Shown here: positions 1 through 7,484 of the stretch, one piece after another | How positions within the stretch are numbered: position 1 is the first letter of the stretch | Layout: each line of letters begins with the position of its first letter | Source: an uncultured Prevotellaceae bacterium | GTDB taxonomy: Bacteria > Bacteroidota > Bacteroidia > Bacteroidales > Bacteroidaceae | DNA length: 56,349 nt | Direction of reading: 5' to 3' | NCBI GenBank assembly: GCA_946405805.1 | Contig: CAMJIL010000011.1 | Span: 1-56,349, forward strand | The notes under the pieces: generated by a model | Database searches by the model: none | Told to the model about the DNA's origin: nothing | What the model saw: only the letters and a program-made list of their open reading frames with translations | Position numbers and translations under genes: made by a program

Positions 1-2
1 CT

Positions 3-125
3 GTCGGGGAGCTTGCTCACCAGCAGGCAGACAAACCTTACAACACTGGTGCTATCATCACAACGAACTGTGCAAAGGATGTTTTTAAGGTTTTTGTTAT
101 TATAAAAAGGTTTTTGTTAAGATAA
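3..125 (+). CDS. Possible 3' end of a gene cut by the left edge
   Basis: A reading frame is open from the left edge to a TAA at 123-125, about 40 codons, ending in a basic, hydrophobic tail (VFVIIKRFLLR). The other two forward frames also stay open for some distance, so this is weak. I recognise no family in these residues. The 3' part holds direct repeats of AAGGTTTTTGTTA, which could equally be non-coding. It is listed only because the window begins in the middle of whatever lies upstream. Confidence 0.22.
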   Translation, partial: VGELAHQQADKPYNTGAIITTNCAKDVFKVFVIIKRFLLR

Positions 126-138
126 ATGAGCTAAGAGG

Positions 139-194
139 GCTGAGGGAAGATGTAAGATGGAAGATGTATGAAGTCTGAGGGCTGATGGAAGAAA
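139..194 (+). repeat. Heptamer array (8 units)
   Basis: Eight consecutive 7-bp units of the form GAAGATG, TAAGATG, GCTGATG fill the space before the promoter of the ATPase gene. Units contain TGA or TAA on the plus strand. It belongs to the same class as the other heptamer arrays in the window and resembles the array at 2354-2444 most closely. Confidence 0.8.
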
Positions 195-206
195 ATTATA
201 AAATTA

Positions 207-238
207 TTTGGTGGTTTTAGGAAATCTTCTTATCTTTG
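207..238 (+). promoter_or_regulatory. Bacteroidetes-type promoter of the ATPase gene
   Basis: TTTG at 207-210 and TATCTTTG at 231-238, with a 20-bp spacer, match the Bacteroidetes -33/-7 consensus. The spacer and both boxes are repeated almost exactly at 2461-2492 in front of the Fic gene. Confidence 0.8.
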
Positions 239-280
239 CAGACGAAAAGTGTAACAATGTAACAAAAAAAGTATGTTGGC

Positions 281-1588
281 ATGGTGATAAAAAGAGAAAG
301 ATATCTAAAACAGCTTATTGCAAAGAAGAAGGATGGTATGATTAAAATTGTGACCGGCATACGCCGTTGTGGTAAATCATATCTGCTGAATAATCTTTTC
401 CGTCAGCATTTGCTTAAAGAGGGAGTGGAGGAACGTGACATTATTATGCTGGCACTCGATGAAGATGTGAATATACGCTATCGCAATCCTCTTGAGTTAG
501 GCAAATATATCCGTGAGTTGTGTGCCGATCAGTCACGTTATTTCTATGTTTTGTTAGATGAGATACAAAAGGTTGATAGCATTCAGAATCCATATCTGCC
601 TGACAACCCGAATGAGAGGATAGGTTTTGTCGATGTTTTATTGGGGTTAAAGAATCTGCCTAATATTGACTTGTATGTTACTGGTAGCAACTCAAGAATG
701 CTCTCTGTAGATATACTCACAGAATTCAAAGATCGTGGAGAGGAAATACGCGTCAATCCACTCACCTTTGATGAGTTTATGTCTGCCTATCAAGGGGATA
801 GCCGTATGGCATGGACGGAATTCATGATATATGGTGGAATGCCTTTCGTATTAAGCAAGGAAGAACATGCTGATAAAGCTGCCTATCTGACAGGGCTTTT
901 CGAGCGCACCTATATCTCTGATGTCATAGAACGCAATAACCTCAAGGGCGATAAGGAAGTGTTGGAAGACCTGCTGAACATTCTTGCCTCTTCTGTTGGT
1001 AGCCTGACGAATACCACTAAACTGGAAAATACCTTCAAATCTGAGAAGGGGGTAAATATCTCGCACAATACCATTGCTGCATATATTGACACCTTCATTG
1101 ATGCTTTCATCATTAAGAGGGTCGCACGCTATGACATAAAGGGACGTAAATATATTGGTGCACAGCAGAAGTATTTTTATAGTGATGTGGGACTTCGTAA
1201 TGCCCGCCTGAATTTTCGCCAGCAGGAGGAAAACCATATCATGGAGAATATCATATACAATGAGCTGACTGCACGAGGTTTTTGTGTGGATGTAGGCGTT
1301 ATAGAGACGCTAATTACCAATGCTGAAGGTAAACGCCAGCGCTCAGTCCTGGAGGTGGATTTTGTATGTAATCAAGGTAATACGCGCTATTATATACAAT
1401 CGGCCTTGACTGTTGCTGAGGAGAATAAGCGTCAGCAAGAGATTAATTCGCTAATGAAAATAAACGATTCCTTTGTAAAGATTGTTGTAGTGCGAGACAA
1501 GATTGTTCGATGGTATGATGAAACTGGTATCCTTTATATTGGCGTAGAAGACTTTTTACTCAATTACATCAACACAATGGGAAAATGA
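281..1588 (+). CDS. AAA ATPase with DUF4143 and PD-(D/E)XK-like C-terminus
   Basis: A 435-residue cytoplasmic protein of the large AAA_14/DUF4143 ATPase family, common in gut Bacteroidetes; its cellular role is unknown. Visible parts are a P-loop GIRRCGKS (26-33), a Walker B segment YFYVLLDEI (87-95), a sensor-like VTGSNSRM (133-140), a helical middle region, and a C-terminal nuclease-like core with EVDF (358-361) followed by YYIQSA (370-375) where a lysine is usual. That Q in place of the usual K may mean the nuclease fold is inactive. The ATG lies 42 bp after a good promoter. It stands alone, with a heptamer-rich gap on each side. The family call rests on motif order; the function is not known. 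Confidence 0.88.
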   Translation: MVIKRERYLKQLIAKKKDGMIKIVTGIRRCGKSYLLNNLFRQHLLKEGVEERDIIMLALDEDVNIRYRNPLELGKYIRELCADQSRYFYVLLDEIQKVDSIQNPYLPDNPNERIGFVDVLLGLKNLPNIDLYVTGSNSRMLSVDILTEFKDRGEEIRVNPLTFDEFMSAYQGDSRMAWTEFMIYGGMPFVLSKEEHADKAAYLTGLFERTYISDVIERNNLKGDKEVLEDLLNILASSVGSLTNTTKLENTFKSEKGVNISHNTIAAYIDTFIDAFIIKRVARYDIKGRKYIGAQQKYFYSDVGLRNARLNFRQQEENHIMENIIYNELTARGFCVDVGVIETLITNAEGKRQRSVLEVDFVCNQGNTRYYIQSALTVAEENKRQQEINSLMKINDSFVKIVVVRDKIVRWYDETGILYIGVEDFLLNYINTMGK

Positions 1589-1653
1589 AAGAATGAAGGA
1601 TGATGTAAGAATGGATAGAATAGATATTTAATTTATAACAATTTTGGCAAGAT

Positions 1654-2334
1654 ATGAAAACGATGATAGATTTTCTGCAACAACTGGCTAAAAACAATAA
1701 TAAGGAGTGGTTTGATGCCCACAAAGAGGAGTATCAGGCGGCTAAAAAGGTCTTTGACGAATTTGCAATGGATTTTATGCGAGGGGTGGAGCTGTTTGAC
1801 CCAAGGGTGCATGGTCTGCAGCTTCGCGACATCACTTACCGAATATATCGTGACCTGCGATTCACACAAGACAAAAGGCCCTATAAGACGTGGATGGGGG
1901 TGTATGTATGCCCTAAGGGCAAGAAATCGGGTATGGCTGGCTACTACATCCACATAGAACCTGACACAAACACTTATCTCCTTGCTGCAGGACTATATAA
2001 CCCTGAGAAGGTGGTAGTGAAAAGCGTAAGGGAGGAGATAATGCTCGAAGGGGAGCACTTCAACGAGGCGCTTGAGAAATGTAAGGACTTTACCTTGCCT
2101 TGGGATGAGGCTCTGAAGAAGGTGCCTAAAGACTATGACGAGAAGGATAAATATAGTGACTATTATCGTCTGAAGACCTATACTCTGCATAAGCCTGTAA
2201 CGAAGCGTCAGATAACTGCCAAAGGGTTTCTGAAAGAGGCTCTTGCTGACCTGGAGCGTTGCCACGACTACAACGAGATACTGAACTGTTGTTACGACTA
2301 TGCCTACGACGAGAATCACGAATTGTGCTTCTGA
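1654..2334 (+). CDS. DUF2461 family protein
   Basis: A 226-residue soluble protein matching the DUF2461 (TIGR02453) family. It begins with the typical FLQQLAKNNNKEWFDAHK segment and carries the conserved RIYRDLRFTQDKRPYK block near residues 63-78 and GYYIHIEP near 96-103. Length is normal for the family. No biochemical role is established for it. It starts at the ATG at 1654, 65 bp after the ATPase gene; no clear promoter is visible in that gap, so it may share the upstream transcript. Confidence 0.9.
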   Translation: MKTMIDFLQQLAKNNNKEWFDAHKEEYQAAKKVFDEFAMDFMRGVELFDPRVHGLQLRDITYRIYRDLRFTQDKRPYKTWMGVYVCPKGKKSGMAGYYIHIEPDTNTYLLAAGLYNPEKVVVKSVREEIMLEGEHFNEALEKCKDFTLPWDEALKKVPKDYDEKDKYSDYYRLKTYTLHKPVTKRQITAKGFLKEALADLERCHDYNEILNCCYDYAYDENHELCF

Positions 2335-2353
2335 AATATAGGGACAGGCAACA

Positions 2354-2444
2354 GATGTAAGATGTAAGAGGGAAGAGGTAAGAGGGCTGAGGGATGATGT
2401 AAGATGTATGAAGTCTGATGGCTGATGGCTGAGGGATGATGGAA
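2354..2444 (+). repeat. Heptamer array (13 units)
   Basis: Thirteen 7-bp units of consensus GAKGNNN (GATGTAA, GAGGGAA, GATGGCT and others) occupy the gap between the DUF2461 gene and the Fic promoter. Units or their junctions give TAA or TGA on the plus strand. The array begins 19 bp after the DUF2461 stop. Confidence 0.85.
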
Positions 2445-2460
2445 GAAAATCTTGAAATTA

Positions 2461-2492
2461 TTTGGTGGTTTTAGGAAATCTTCTTATCTTTG
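2461..2492 (+). promoter_or_regulatory. Promoter of the Fic gene
   Basis: TTTG at 2461-2464 and TATCTTTG at 2485-2492, spacer 20 bp. About 38 bp from just before the -33 box through the -7 box are the same as in the promoter at 207-238, so the two genes carry copies of one promoter cassette. Confidence 0.82.
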
Positions 2493-2513
2493 CACTATAA
2501 ATAGCTTTTACTT

Positions 2514-3539
2514 ATGTACATCCCTCCATTCGATATAACATCAGAGATGCTGCATCTGATTTCAGAGATATCAGAGCAAGTTGGTATCATTAACATGAGG
2601 TTGGGGGAAAATGTGCCATCTCCGCTGTTGCGTAAGAAGAGCCAAATTAAGACCATCCACTCATCGCTGGCAATAGAGCATAATAGTCTGTCGCTGAAGC
2701 AGGTTACAGACATCATTGACGGCAAACGAGTATTGGGGGCGCCTGACGAGATACAGGAGGTAAAGAATGCTATCGAGGCCTATCGACTGATGCCAAAACT
2801 GGATGCCTTCAAGGAGAAGGATTTACAGAAGGCTCATGGGCTGATGATGAAAGATCTCGTGAAACAAGCAGGTCACTATCGTCAGGAGGGTGTGGGTGTG
2901 TTTGATGGTAACGGCAATTGTATTCACATGGCACCTCCTGCAGATCGCGTGCCACAACTGATGAGCGACCTTTTTCGTTGGGTGAAAACGACTAAGGAGC
3001 ATCCATTGATTTATTCGTGTGTGTTCCATTATGAGTTTGAGTTTATCCATCCTTTTGTTGATGGCAATGGCCGTATGGGACGTTTTTGGCAAACGATGTT
3101 GCTTTCTCGTTGGAAGGGTATCTTCGCATGGCTGCCTGTAGAGACCATCGTTAAGGAACATCAGCAGGGCTACTATAATGTCATTGCTAAGAGTGATGCT
3201 GCTGGCAATAGTACCATGTTTGTGGAGTTTATGTTGAAGTGCTTGCTGGATGCGATGGAGAACTATGGGGATATAGAGGGAGAAACAGAAGAACTGCACG
3301 ATAAACTGCACGATAAACTGCACGATAAATTTCCTGAATTATCGGAGAGAGCCTTTGATGTATTAAACGTTTTAAGGTGTCATCCGGGGCTTAAGGCAGA
3401 AGAAATTGGTAAGCAAGTTGCACTTTCTGAGCGTCAGGTAAAGACGTATCTCAATACATTGAAACAGGCAGGTCTTATTGTTCGTGTAGGTAGCAATAAA
3501 ACAGGTCATTGGGAAGTGGTAATGCCAGGTGAAGGATGA
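2514..3539 (+). CDS. Fic family protein with C-terminal winged helix
   Basis: A 341-residue Fic-domain protein, probably an AMP transferase acting on a cytoplasmic target that cannot be told from sequence. The catalytic motif HPFVDGNGRMGR is intact at 179-190. An inhibitory-helix-like SLAIEHN lies at 51-57, upstream of the Fic core, as in self-inhibited class II Fic proteins. The segment after the core has three copies of LHDK (about 261-272), then a winged-helix region (SERQVKTYLNTLKQAGLI) that may bind DNA. No partner antitoxin gene is adjacent. The ATG follows a good promoter by 21 bp. Its stop codon is the end of the first unit of a heptamer array. Confidence 0.92.
   Translation: MYIPPFDITSEMLHLISEISEQVGIINMRLGENVPSPLLRKKSQIKTIHSSLAIEHNSLSLKQVTDIIDGKRVLGAPDEIQEVKNAIEAYRLMPKLDAFKEKDLQKAHGLMMKDLVKQAGHYRQEGVGVFDGNGNCIHMAPPADRVPQLMSDLFRWVKTTKEHPLIYSCVFHYEFEFIHPFVDGNGRMGRFWQTMLLSRWKGIFAWLPVETIVKEHQQGYYNVIAKSDAAGNSTMFVEFMLKCLLDAMENYGDIEGETEELHDKLHDKLHDKFPELSERAFDVLNVLRCHPGLKAEEIGKQVALSERQVKTYLNTLKQAGLIVRVGSNKTGHWEVVMPGEG
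3294..3329 (+). repeat. 12-bp tandem repeat inside the Fic gene
   Basis: Three perfect copies of CTGCACGATAAA encode LHDK three times between the Fic core and the winged helix. The unit length keeps the reading frame, so copy number could vary without breaking the protein. Confidence 0.95.
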
Positions 3540-3565
3540 TGTATGATGGCTGATGGATGATGGAT
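3531..3565 (+). repeat. Heptamer array in phase with the Fic stop codon
   Basis: Five 7-bp units. Read in phase with the TGA stop at 3537-3539, TGA recurs every 7 bp (TGTATGA, TGGCTGA, TGGATGA twice). A related short array, with the same GATG theme, continues at 3664-3698 and runs into the end of tsaE. Confidence 0.8.
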
Positions 3566-3663
3566 GAATGCACGCAAAGCGACCAGTGATGACGCGCAAG
3601 AGTAACCCCTGTGGGAAAGCGGAGTCAGAACTGAGAGTCTTGCGGGTATCGACGAAGTCAATG
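3566..3663. other. Unexplained element set inside a heptamer array
   Basis: About 95 bp of non-repetitive sequence interrupts the heptamer array between the Fic and tsaE genes. It holds an inverted pair, CGCAAGA near 3591 and TCTTGCG near 3638, that could close a stem around about 40 bases, and the string AAAGCGGAG, which also occurs on the minus strand near 4160. No reading frame of note is seen. It may be a structured RNA, a protein-binding site or an old insertion. Confidence 0.35.
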
Positions 3664-3684
3664 GATGAAGGCTGATGGATGATG

Positions 3685-4143
3685 TTAGATGGAAAATGAA
3701 ACTATTCTGCTGCCATCGTTCTGAGGTGTAATGGTTATCTTTATTGTCTCATCGGGTAGGGCTGACTCTGCCATTTCAGGCCATTCTATAAAACAGGGAT
3801 TGCCGGAATAGAAATAGTCGTCAGCACCTATGTCATAAAGTTCTTCCATCTTCTTGATGCGATAAAGGTCGAAATGGTAGATTAATTGACAATTGACAGT
3901 TGACAATTGACAATTGGTAACTTCGTATTCGTTGACAATTGCGAAGGTGGGTGATGTGATGACATCTGTTGAGCCGAGTTCTTCGCAAATGGCTTTGATA
4001 AACGTTGTCTTGCCTGCTCCCATTGGGGCATAGAAAGCAAAACATTTTACGGCATTGCTGTCGGAGAAACAGTCGTGAAAGACTTCTATAAACTCATGTG
4101 CTGCTTCACGAATGTGTTCTATATCCTTAATTATTATATTCAT
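3685..4143 (-). CDS. tsaE: tRNA threonylcarbamoyladenosine biosynthesis ATPase TsaE
   Basis: A 152-residue P-loop protein that works with TsaB and TsaD in making the t6A37 modification of ANN-decoding tRNAs. It has APMGAGKT (39-46), SPTF (64-67), the FDLYR segment (91-95) and IEWPE (119-123), all family marks. Residues about 77-87 (NCQLSTVNCQL) are encoded by a heptamer repeat and lie in the loop between NEY and IYHFD, where I expect a shorter loop from what I know of the family. It is the last gene of the long minus-strand cluster, 81 bp after porX. It is probably functional, since all motifs are kept. Confidence 0.93.
   Translation of the reverse strand: MNIIIKDIEHIREAAHEFIEVFHDCFSDSNAVKCFAFYAPMGAGKTTFIKAICEELGSTDVITSPTFAIVNEYEVTNCQLSTVNCQLIYHFDLYRIKKMEELYDIGADDYFYSGNPCFIEWPEMAESALPDETIKITITPQNDGSRIVSFSI
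3884..3916 (-). repeat. Heptamer array inside tsaE
   Basis: 4.7 copies of AATTGAC (one AGTTGAC) read on the plus strand. On the coding strand the unit is GTCAATT, which has no stop codon in any frame and encodes the cycle NCQLS(T/I)V. It is of the same type as the intergenic arrays but lies wholly within a conserved gene. Confidence 0.9.
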
Positions 4144-4224
4144 TGAACATTCTTTTAGTCGCTCCGCTTTGTAAAAGCGTCCCTTGGGGCCGAGCGGAAA
4201 ATTGAAAACTGACTTTGTCGAAGA

Positions 4225-5772
4225 TTATTTCTTTCGTCCTTTCATGCTTATTAATGGTATTATCATCTCTTCCATTGATATGCCGCCGTGTTGGAAGGTG
4301 TCTTTGTAGTATCCGACATAATAGTTGTAGTTGTTTGGATATGCAAAGAAGTCATTACCTGTTACGAAATGGTATGTGGTGGAGATGTTAGGTGCTGGCA
4401 AATGGGCTCTCTTTGGGTCTGTTATAACGAAAGTGTCTTTGGAACTGCAGTTGAGATTCTTGCCAAATTTATATCGCAGATTTGTATTGGTGTTTCTGTC
4501 GCCGATTATCTTTACTGGTTTGTTGCATCGTATAGAACCGTGGTCGGTAGTAATGATGATGCGATAGTCTGTCTGTGCCAGTGCCTCAAGGAGTTCACGC
4601 ATTGCTCCGTGGCGGAACCATGACAGGGTGATACTACGGTATGCTGCTTCGTTGTTTGCCAGTTCGCGTACCATTTTAGATTCCGTGCGCGCGTGCGAGA
4701 GGATATCGATGAAATTGATGACGATGACATTGAGGTCATAGTTCTTCAGATTCTTGAACTGGCTCATCAGTTTCTCTGTTCCTGTGCTATCGATAATCTT
4801 ATGATATGAGAATGTCTCCTTGCGTCTGTAGCGCTGCAGCTGTGTTTGGATGAGGGGTGACTCGTTGATGTTTTTTCCCTCTTCCTCATCTTCGTCAACC
4901 CACAGGTCGGGGAACATTTCTGCTATCTGTGTGGGCATAAGTCCTGAGAAGATGGCATTGCGGGCATATTGCGTAGCAGTAGGAAGGATAGAGCAATAGA
5001 GTTGCTCGTCTATGTCGAACATATCTCCGATTTCCTCTGCCAGTATGCGCCATTGGTCGTAACGGAAGTTGTCTATAACGATGAAGAATACCTTCTCTCC
5101 TTTGTTTAGGGCAGGGAAGATGACATCAGGCATCACACGATTTGACATAAGTGGCCTGTCATCAGAATCGTCCATCCATCGGAGATAGTTTTTCTTTATG
5201 AATTTTGCAAAATCGGTATTGGCTTCTTCTTTCTGCATGGCAAGCATCTCTGTCATATTGCTACCAGTGCGGGCGATGTCGAGTTCCCATCTTACCAATC
5301 GCTTATACACTTCCTGCCAATCGTAGAAAGTGTTACAATTCTGTATTTGTAAGGAAATATCCTGAAAAGACTGCTGATAGTCTTGCTGAACGATTTCTGT
5401 TACGATGTCACGTTGGTGAACATGTTTCTTCAGAGTCAGCAGTATCTGCATGGGATTGACAGGCTTTATCAGATAGTCGGAAATAGACTTACCGATGGCC
5501 TGATCCATAATGTCTTCCTCTTCGCTTTTTGTCACCATTACGACTGGCGTCTGAGGCTGTATCTCCTTTATGCGCTGCAATGTTTCAAGTCCAGTAAGAC
5601 CTGGCATCATCTCGTCGAGAAGAATGAGGTCAAAGGTGTGTTGCTGACACTGCTCTATGGCATCTATTCCATTGCTGGCAACAGAGACGTCATAGCCTTT
5701 TTTTTCGAGAAATAAAATGTGGGCGTGAAGGTGTTCTATCTCATCATCAACCCATAGAAGTTGTGCTGCCAC
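4225..5772 (-). CDS. porX: T9SS two-component response regulator PorX (receiver plus PglZ domain)
   Basis: A 515-residue protein matching PorX, the regulator of the type IX secretion system. The N-terminal receiver domain has the acid pair D9/D10, the phosphorylation site D53 in LILLDEMMPG, T81 and K103. A helical linker (about 120-200) leads to a PglZ-type alkaline-phosphatase-fold domain with FFIVIDNFRYDQW and IITTDHGS, the metal-site segments. In Porphyromonas gingivalis PorX pairs with the kinase PorY and acts with the sigma factor SigP; neither is in this window. It follows gldH by 71 bp, a gap filled by a heptamer array. Full length, all key residues present. Confidence 0.94.
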   Translation of the reverse strand: MAAQLLWVDDEIEHLHAHILFLEKKGYDVSVASNGIDAIEQCQQHTFDLILLDEMMPGLTGLETLQRIKEIQPQTPVVMVTKSEEEDIMDQAIGKSISDYLIKPVNPMQILLTLKKHVHQRDIVTEIVQQDYQQSFQDISLQIQNCNTFYDWQEVYKRLVRWELDIARTGSNMTEMLAMQKEEANTDFAKFIKKNYLRWMDDSDDRPLMSNRVMPDVIFPALNKGEKVFFIVIDNFRYDQWRILAEEIGDMFDIDEQLYCSILPTATQYARNAIFSGLMPTQIAEMFPDLWVDEDEEEGKNINESPLIQTQLQRYRRKETFSYHKIIDSTGTEKLMSQFKNLKNYDLNVIVINFIDILSHARTESKMVRELANNEAAYRSITLSWFRHGAMRELLEALAQTDYRIIITTDHGSIRCNKPVKIIGDRNTNTNLRYKFGKNLNCSSKDTFVITDPKRAHLPAPNISTTYHFVTGNDFFAYPNNYNYYVGYYKDTFQHGGISMEEMIIPLISMKGRKK

Positions 5773-5790
5773 GAGGGGAAATATTGTTAA

Positions 5791-5846
5791 GAGTTAAGAA
5801 TTAAGAGTTAAGAATTAAGAGGTAAGAGGTAAGAGGGAAGAGTTCA
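5791..5846. repeat. Heptamer array between gldH and porX
   Basis: Eight units (GAGTTAA, GAATTAA, GAGGTAA, GAGGGAA, GAGTTCA on the plus strand). The last unit contains the gldH stop codon. On the minus (sense) strand the GTTAA and ATTAA units give TAA at each junction. Confidence 0.88.
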
Positions 5847-6326
5847 ATCATCATTATTTTCAATAAGCACGCCGACATCGGTTATGCCTGGGAGCATATT
5901 GTCTTGCATGTTATGTTTTATATTGATATCGATAGTGTCACCAGTATTAACGTTCATAGTACAGAAGGGAACCTGGTGGGTTATGTATGTTATGCCCTCT
6001 CCATTTTTCCGGCCCTTGCTGTCAATAATTTCGTATGCAATAGTTTTTTGAGTATGTTTGTTGCCATTACGAAGGGATTGCTCCATAACTATGGAGATAT
6101 TTCTGTAAGGGTATTTTGCGTTGGCGCGAAATTCTAATATTGTTGTTAAGTTTCCGCCAGTTACGACAGAGTCAATCTCAAAGTGCAGAGAATCATCATA
6201 GTACCACTCTTCATTATTAATTGCAACGTATTCATGGAATAGTGTGTTGCGGTTTCCACATGAAATGAAAAGAATAATAAGGAGGGTATATAATATATAA
6301 GGAGATGCTATTTTATTATGGTTCAT
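5844..6326 (-). CDS. gldH: Gliding motility lipoprotein GldH
   Basis: A 160-residue lipoprotein with a signal peptide ending in LFISC (Cys23) and the GldH segments NEEWYYDDSLHFEI and a C-terminal DVGVLIE. GldH is needed for gliding and T9SS function in Flavobacterium; in non-motile Bacteroidales it is kept and its precise job is unclear. The ATG overlaps the ricT stop as ATGA, which suggests translational coupling. With porX just downstream it makes a small T9SS group inside a housekeeping cluster. Confidence 0.9.
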   Translation of the reverse strand: MNHNKIASPYILYTLLIILFISCGNRNTLFHEYVAINNEEWYYDDSLHFEIDSVVTGGNLTTILEFRANAKYPYRNISIVMEQSLRNGNKHTQKTIAYEIIDSKGRKNGEGITYITHQVPFCTMNVNTGDTIDINIKHNMQDNMLPGITDVGVLIENNDD

Positions 6327-7477
6327 TGCTGACCTCCTTGCTGGCCTCCTTGTGGCTTAGCATCCTGACGTGCTTTTTTCTTCTTTTTCTTCTTTTTGGC
6401 GTTGTCGAAACGTGTTATATCATTGTCGTGGAGCATGTCTTTTGGCTTCTCAGGCTCTTTTGCTTTACTGTCTTCCTGCAGTGACAATGGTTTCTTTCCC
6501 TCTTTGTTCATTGCTATAATGGCATTAGCCCGTTCTGCCGTGATTGTCTCCAAATTAGCCGGAGCCTTTTTGTCTGTAGAATATGTTATGAGTCCAGCCA
6601 GTATGTCTTGCTTGAAGCAATAATAGTCATTATCCAATGTCTGCAGCATTTCGTCTCGACCAGGAAGCTTCTTGCTGGCTTCCATATAACAGTCCACTTC
6701 GTAGTTCATGCAGCATTTGAGTTTTGCGCACATTCCTGCGAGTTTCTGCGGATTAGGAGAAATGTCCTGAATGCGTGCTGCCGTAGTTCCGACACTTGAG
6801 AAATGGGTCATCCAAGTAGCACAGCATAGCTCTCTGCCGCAAGGCCCTGTTCCTCCGATGCGTCCAGCCTCCTGGCGCGCTCCAATCTGCTTCATCTCAA
6901 TGCGTACATGGAACGTTGCAGCCAAGTCTTTGATAAGCTGTCGGAAGTCAACACGTTCGTCAGCAATATAGTAGAAGATAGCTTTGTTACCATCTCCCTG
7001 ATACTCAACGTCACCAATCTTCATATCAAGCCCCAGTCCCTTAGCTATCTGGCGGCTCTCAATCATGGTATCCTGCTCGCGACTCTTGGCCTCTTGGTAG
7101 GTCTGCATATCAGAATCTTTGGCGATTCTGTAAATTTTGCGAATCTCATCAGGTGATTTGAGATTTGCCTTCTTTACCTGTAGAGACACTAATCGCCCAG
7201 TCAGGGTGACGACACCAATATCATGACCGGGATTAGCTTCTACTGCTACCCAGTCACCTTTTTTCAGGTCGAGACCATTGACATTGTGGTAATATCCTTT
7301 GCGTGTGTTCTTGAATTGCACTTCTACCAGGTCTGTTGACTCGTTATTACCTGGAATGTCGGCAAGCCAGTCATATGTATTAAGTTGGTGGTCGGAACGT
7401 CCAACACCTTTTGCGCAGAGTCCTCTGCCGCAGGGGAGGGTGCCCCAAGCCCAACCTTTTTCTATCTTCTTATCCAT
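6323..7477 (-). CDS. ricT: PSP1/RicT family protein
   Basis: A 384-residue protein of the PSP1 (YaaT/RicT) family, which in Bacillus forms an iron-sulfur complex with RicA and RicF that affects RNA processing. Visible are Cys16 and Cys21 (PCGRGLCAKG), the conserved PCGRELCCATW and the KLKCCMNYE cluster. The tail is a long lysine run followed by GGQQGGQQ, longer than in Bacillus and probably disordered. RicA and RicF are not seen here. It is 7 bp from holB and overlaps gldH, an operon arrangement. The family is clear; the role in Bacteroidetes is inferred. Confidence 0.88.
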   Translation of the reverse strand: MDKKIEKGWAWGTLPCGRGLCAKGVGRSDHQLNTYDWLADIPGNNESTDLVEVQFKNTRKGYYHNVNGLDLKKGDWVAVEANPGHDIGVVTLTGRLVSLQVKKANLKSPDEIRKIYRIAKDSDMQTYQEAKSREQDTMIESRQIAKGLGLDMKIGDVEYQGDGNKAIFYYIADERVDFRQLIKDLAATFHVRIEMKQIGARQEAGRIGGTGPCGRELCCATWMTHFSSVGTTAARIQDISPNPQKLAGMCAKLKCCMNYEVDCYMEASKKLPGRDEMLQTLDNDYYCFKQDILAGLITYSTDKKAPANLETITAERANAIIAMNKEGKKPLSLQEDSKAKEPEKPKDMLHDNDITRFDNAKKKKKKKKARQDAKPQGGQQGGQQ

Positions 7478-7484
7478 ATTCAGT

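Noticed and set aside
4288..4623. Plus-strand frame over porX
   Set aside because: It lies antisense to the PglZ-type domain, which keeps its metal-site motifs.
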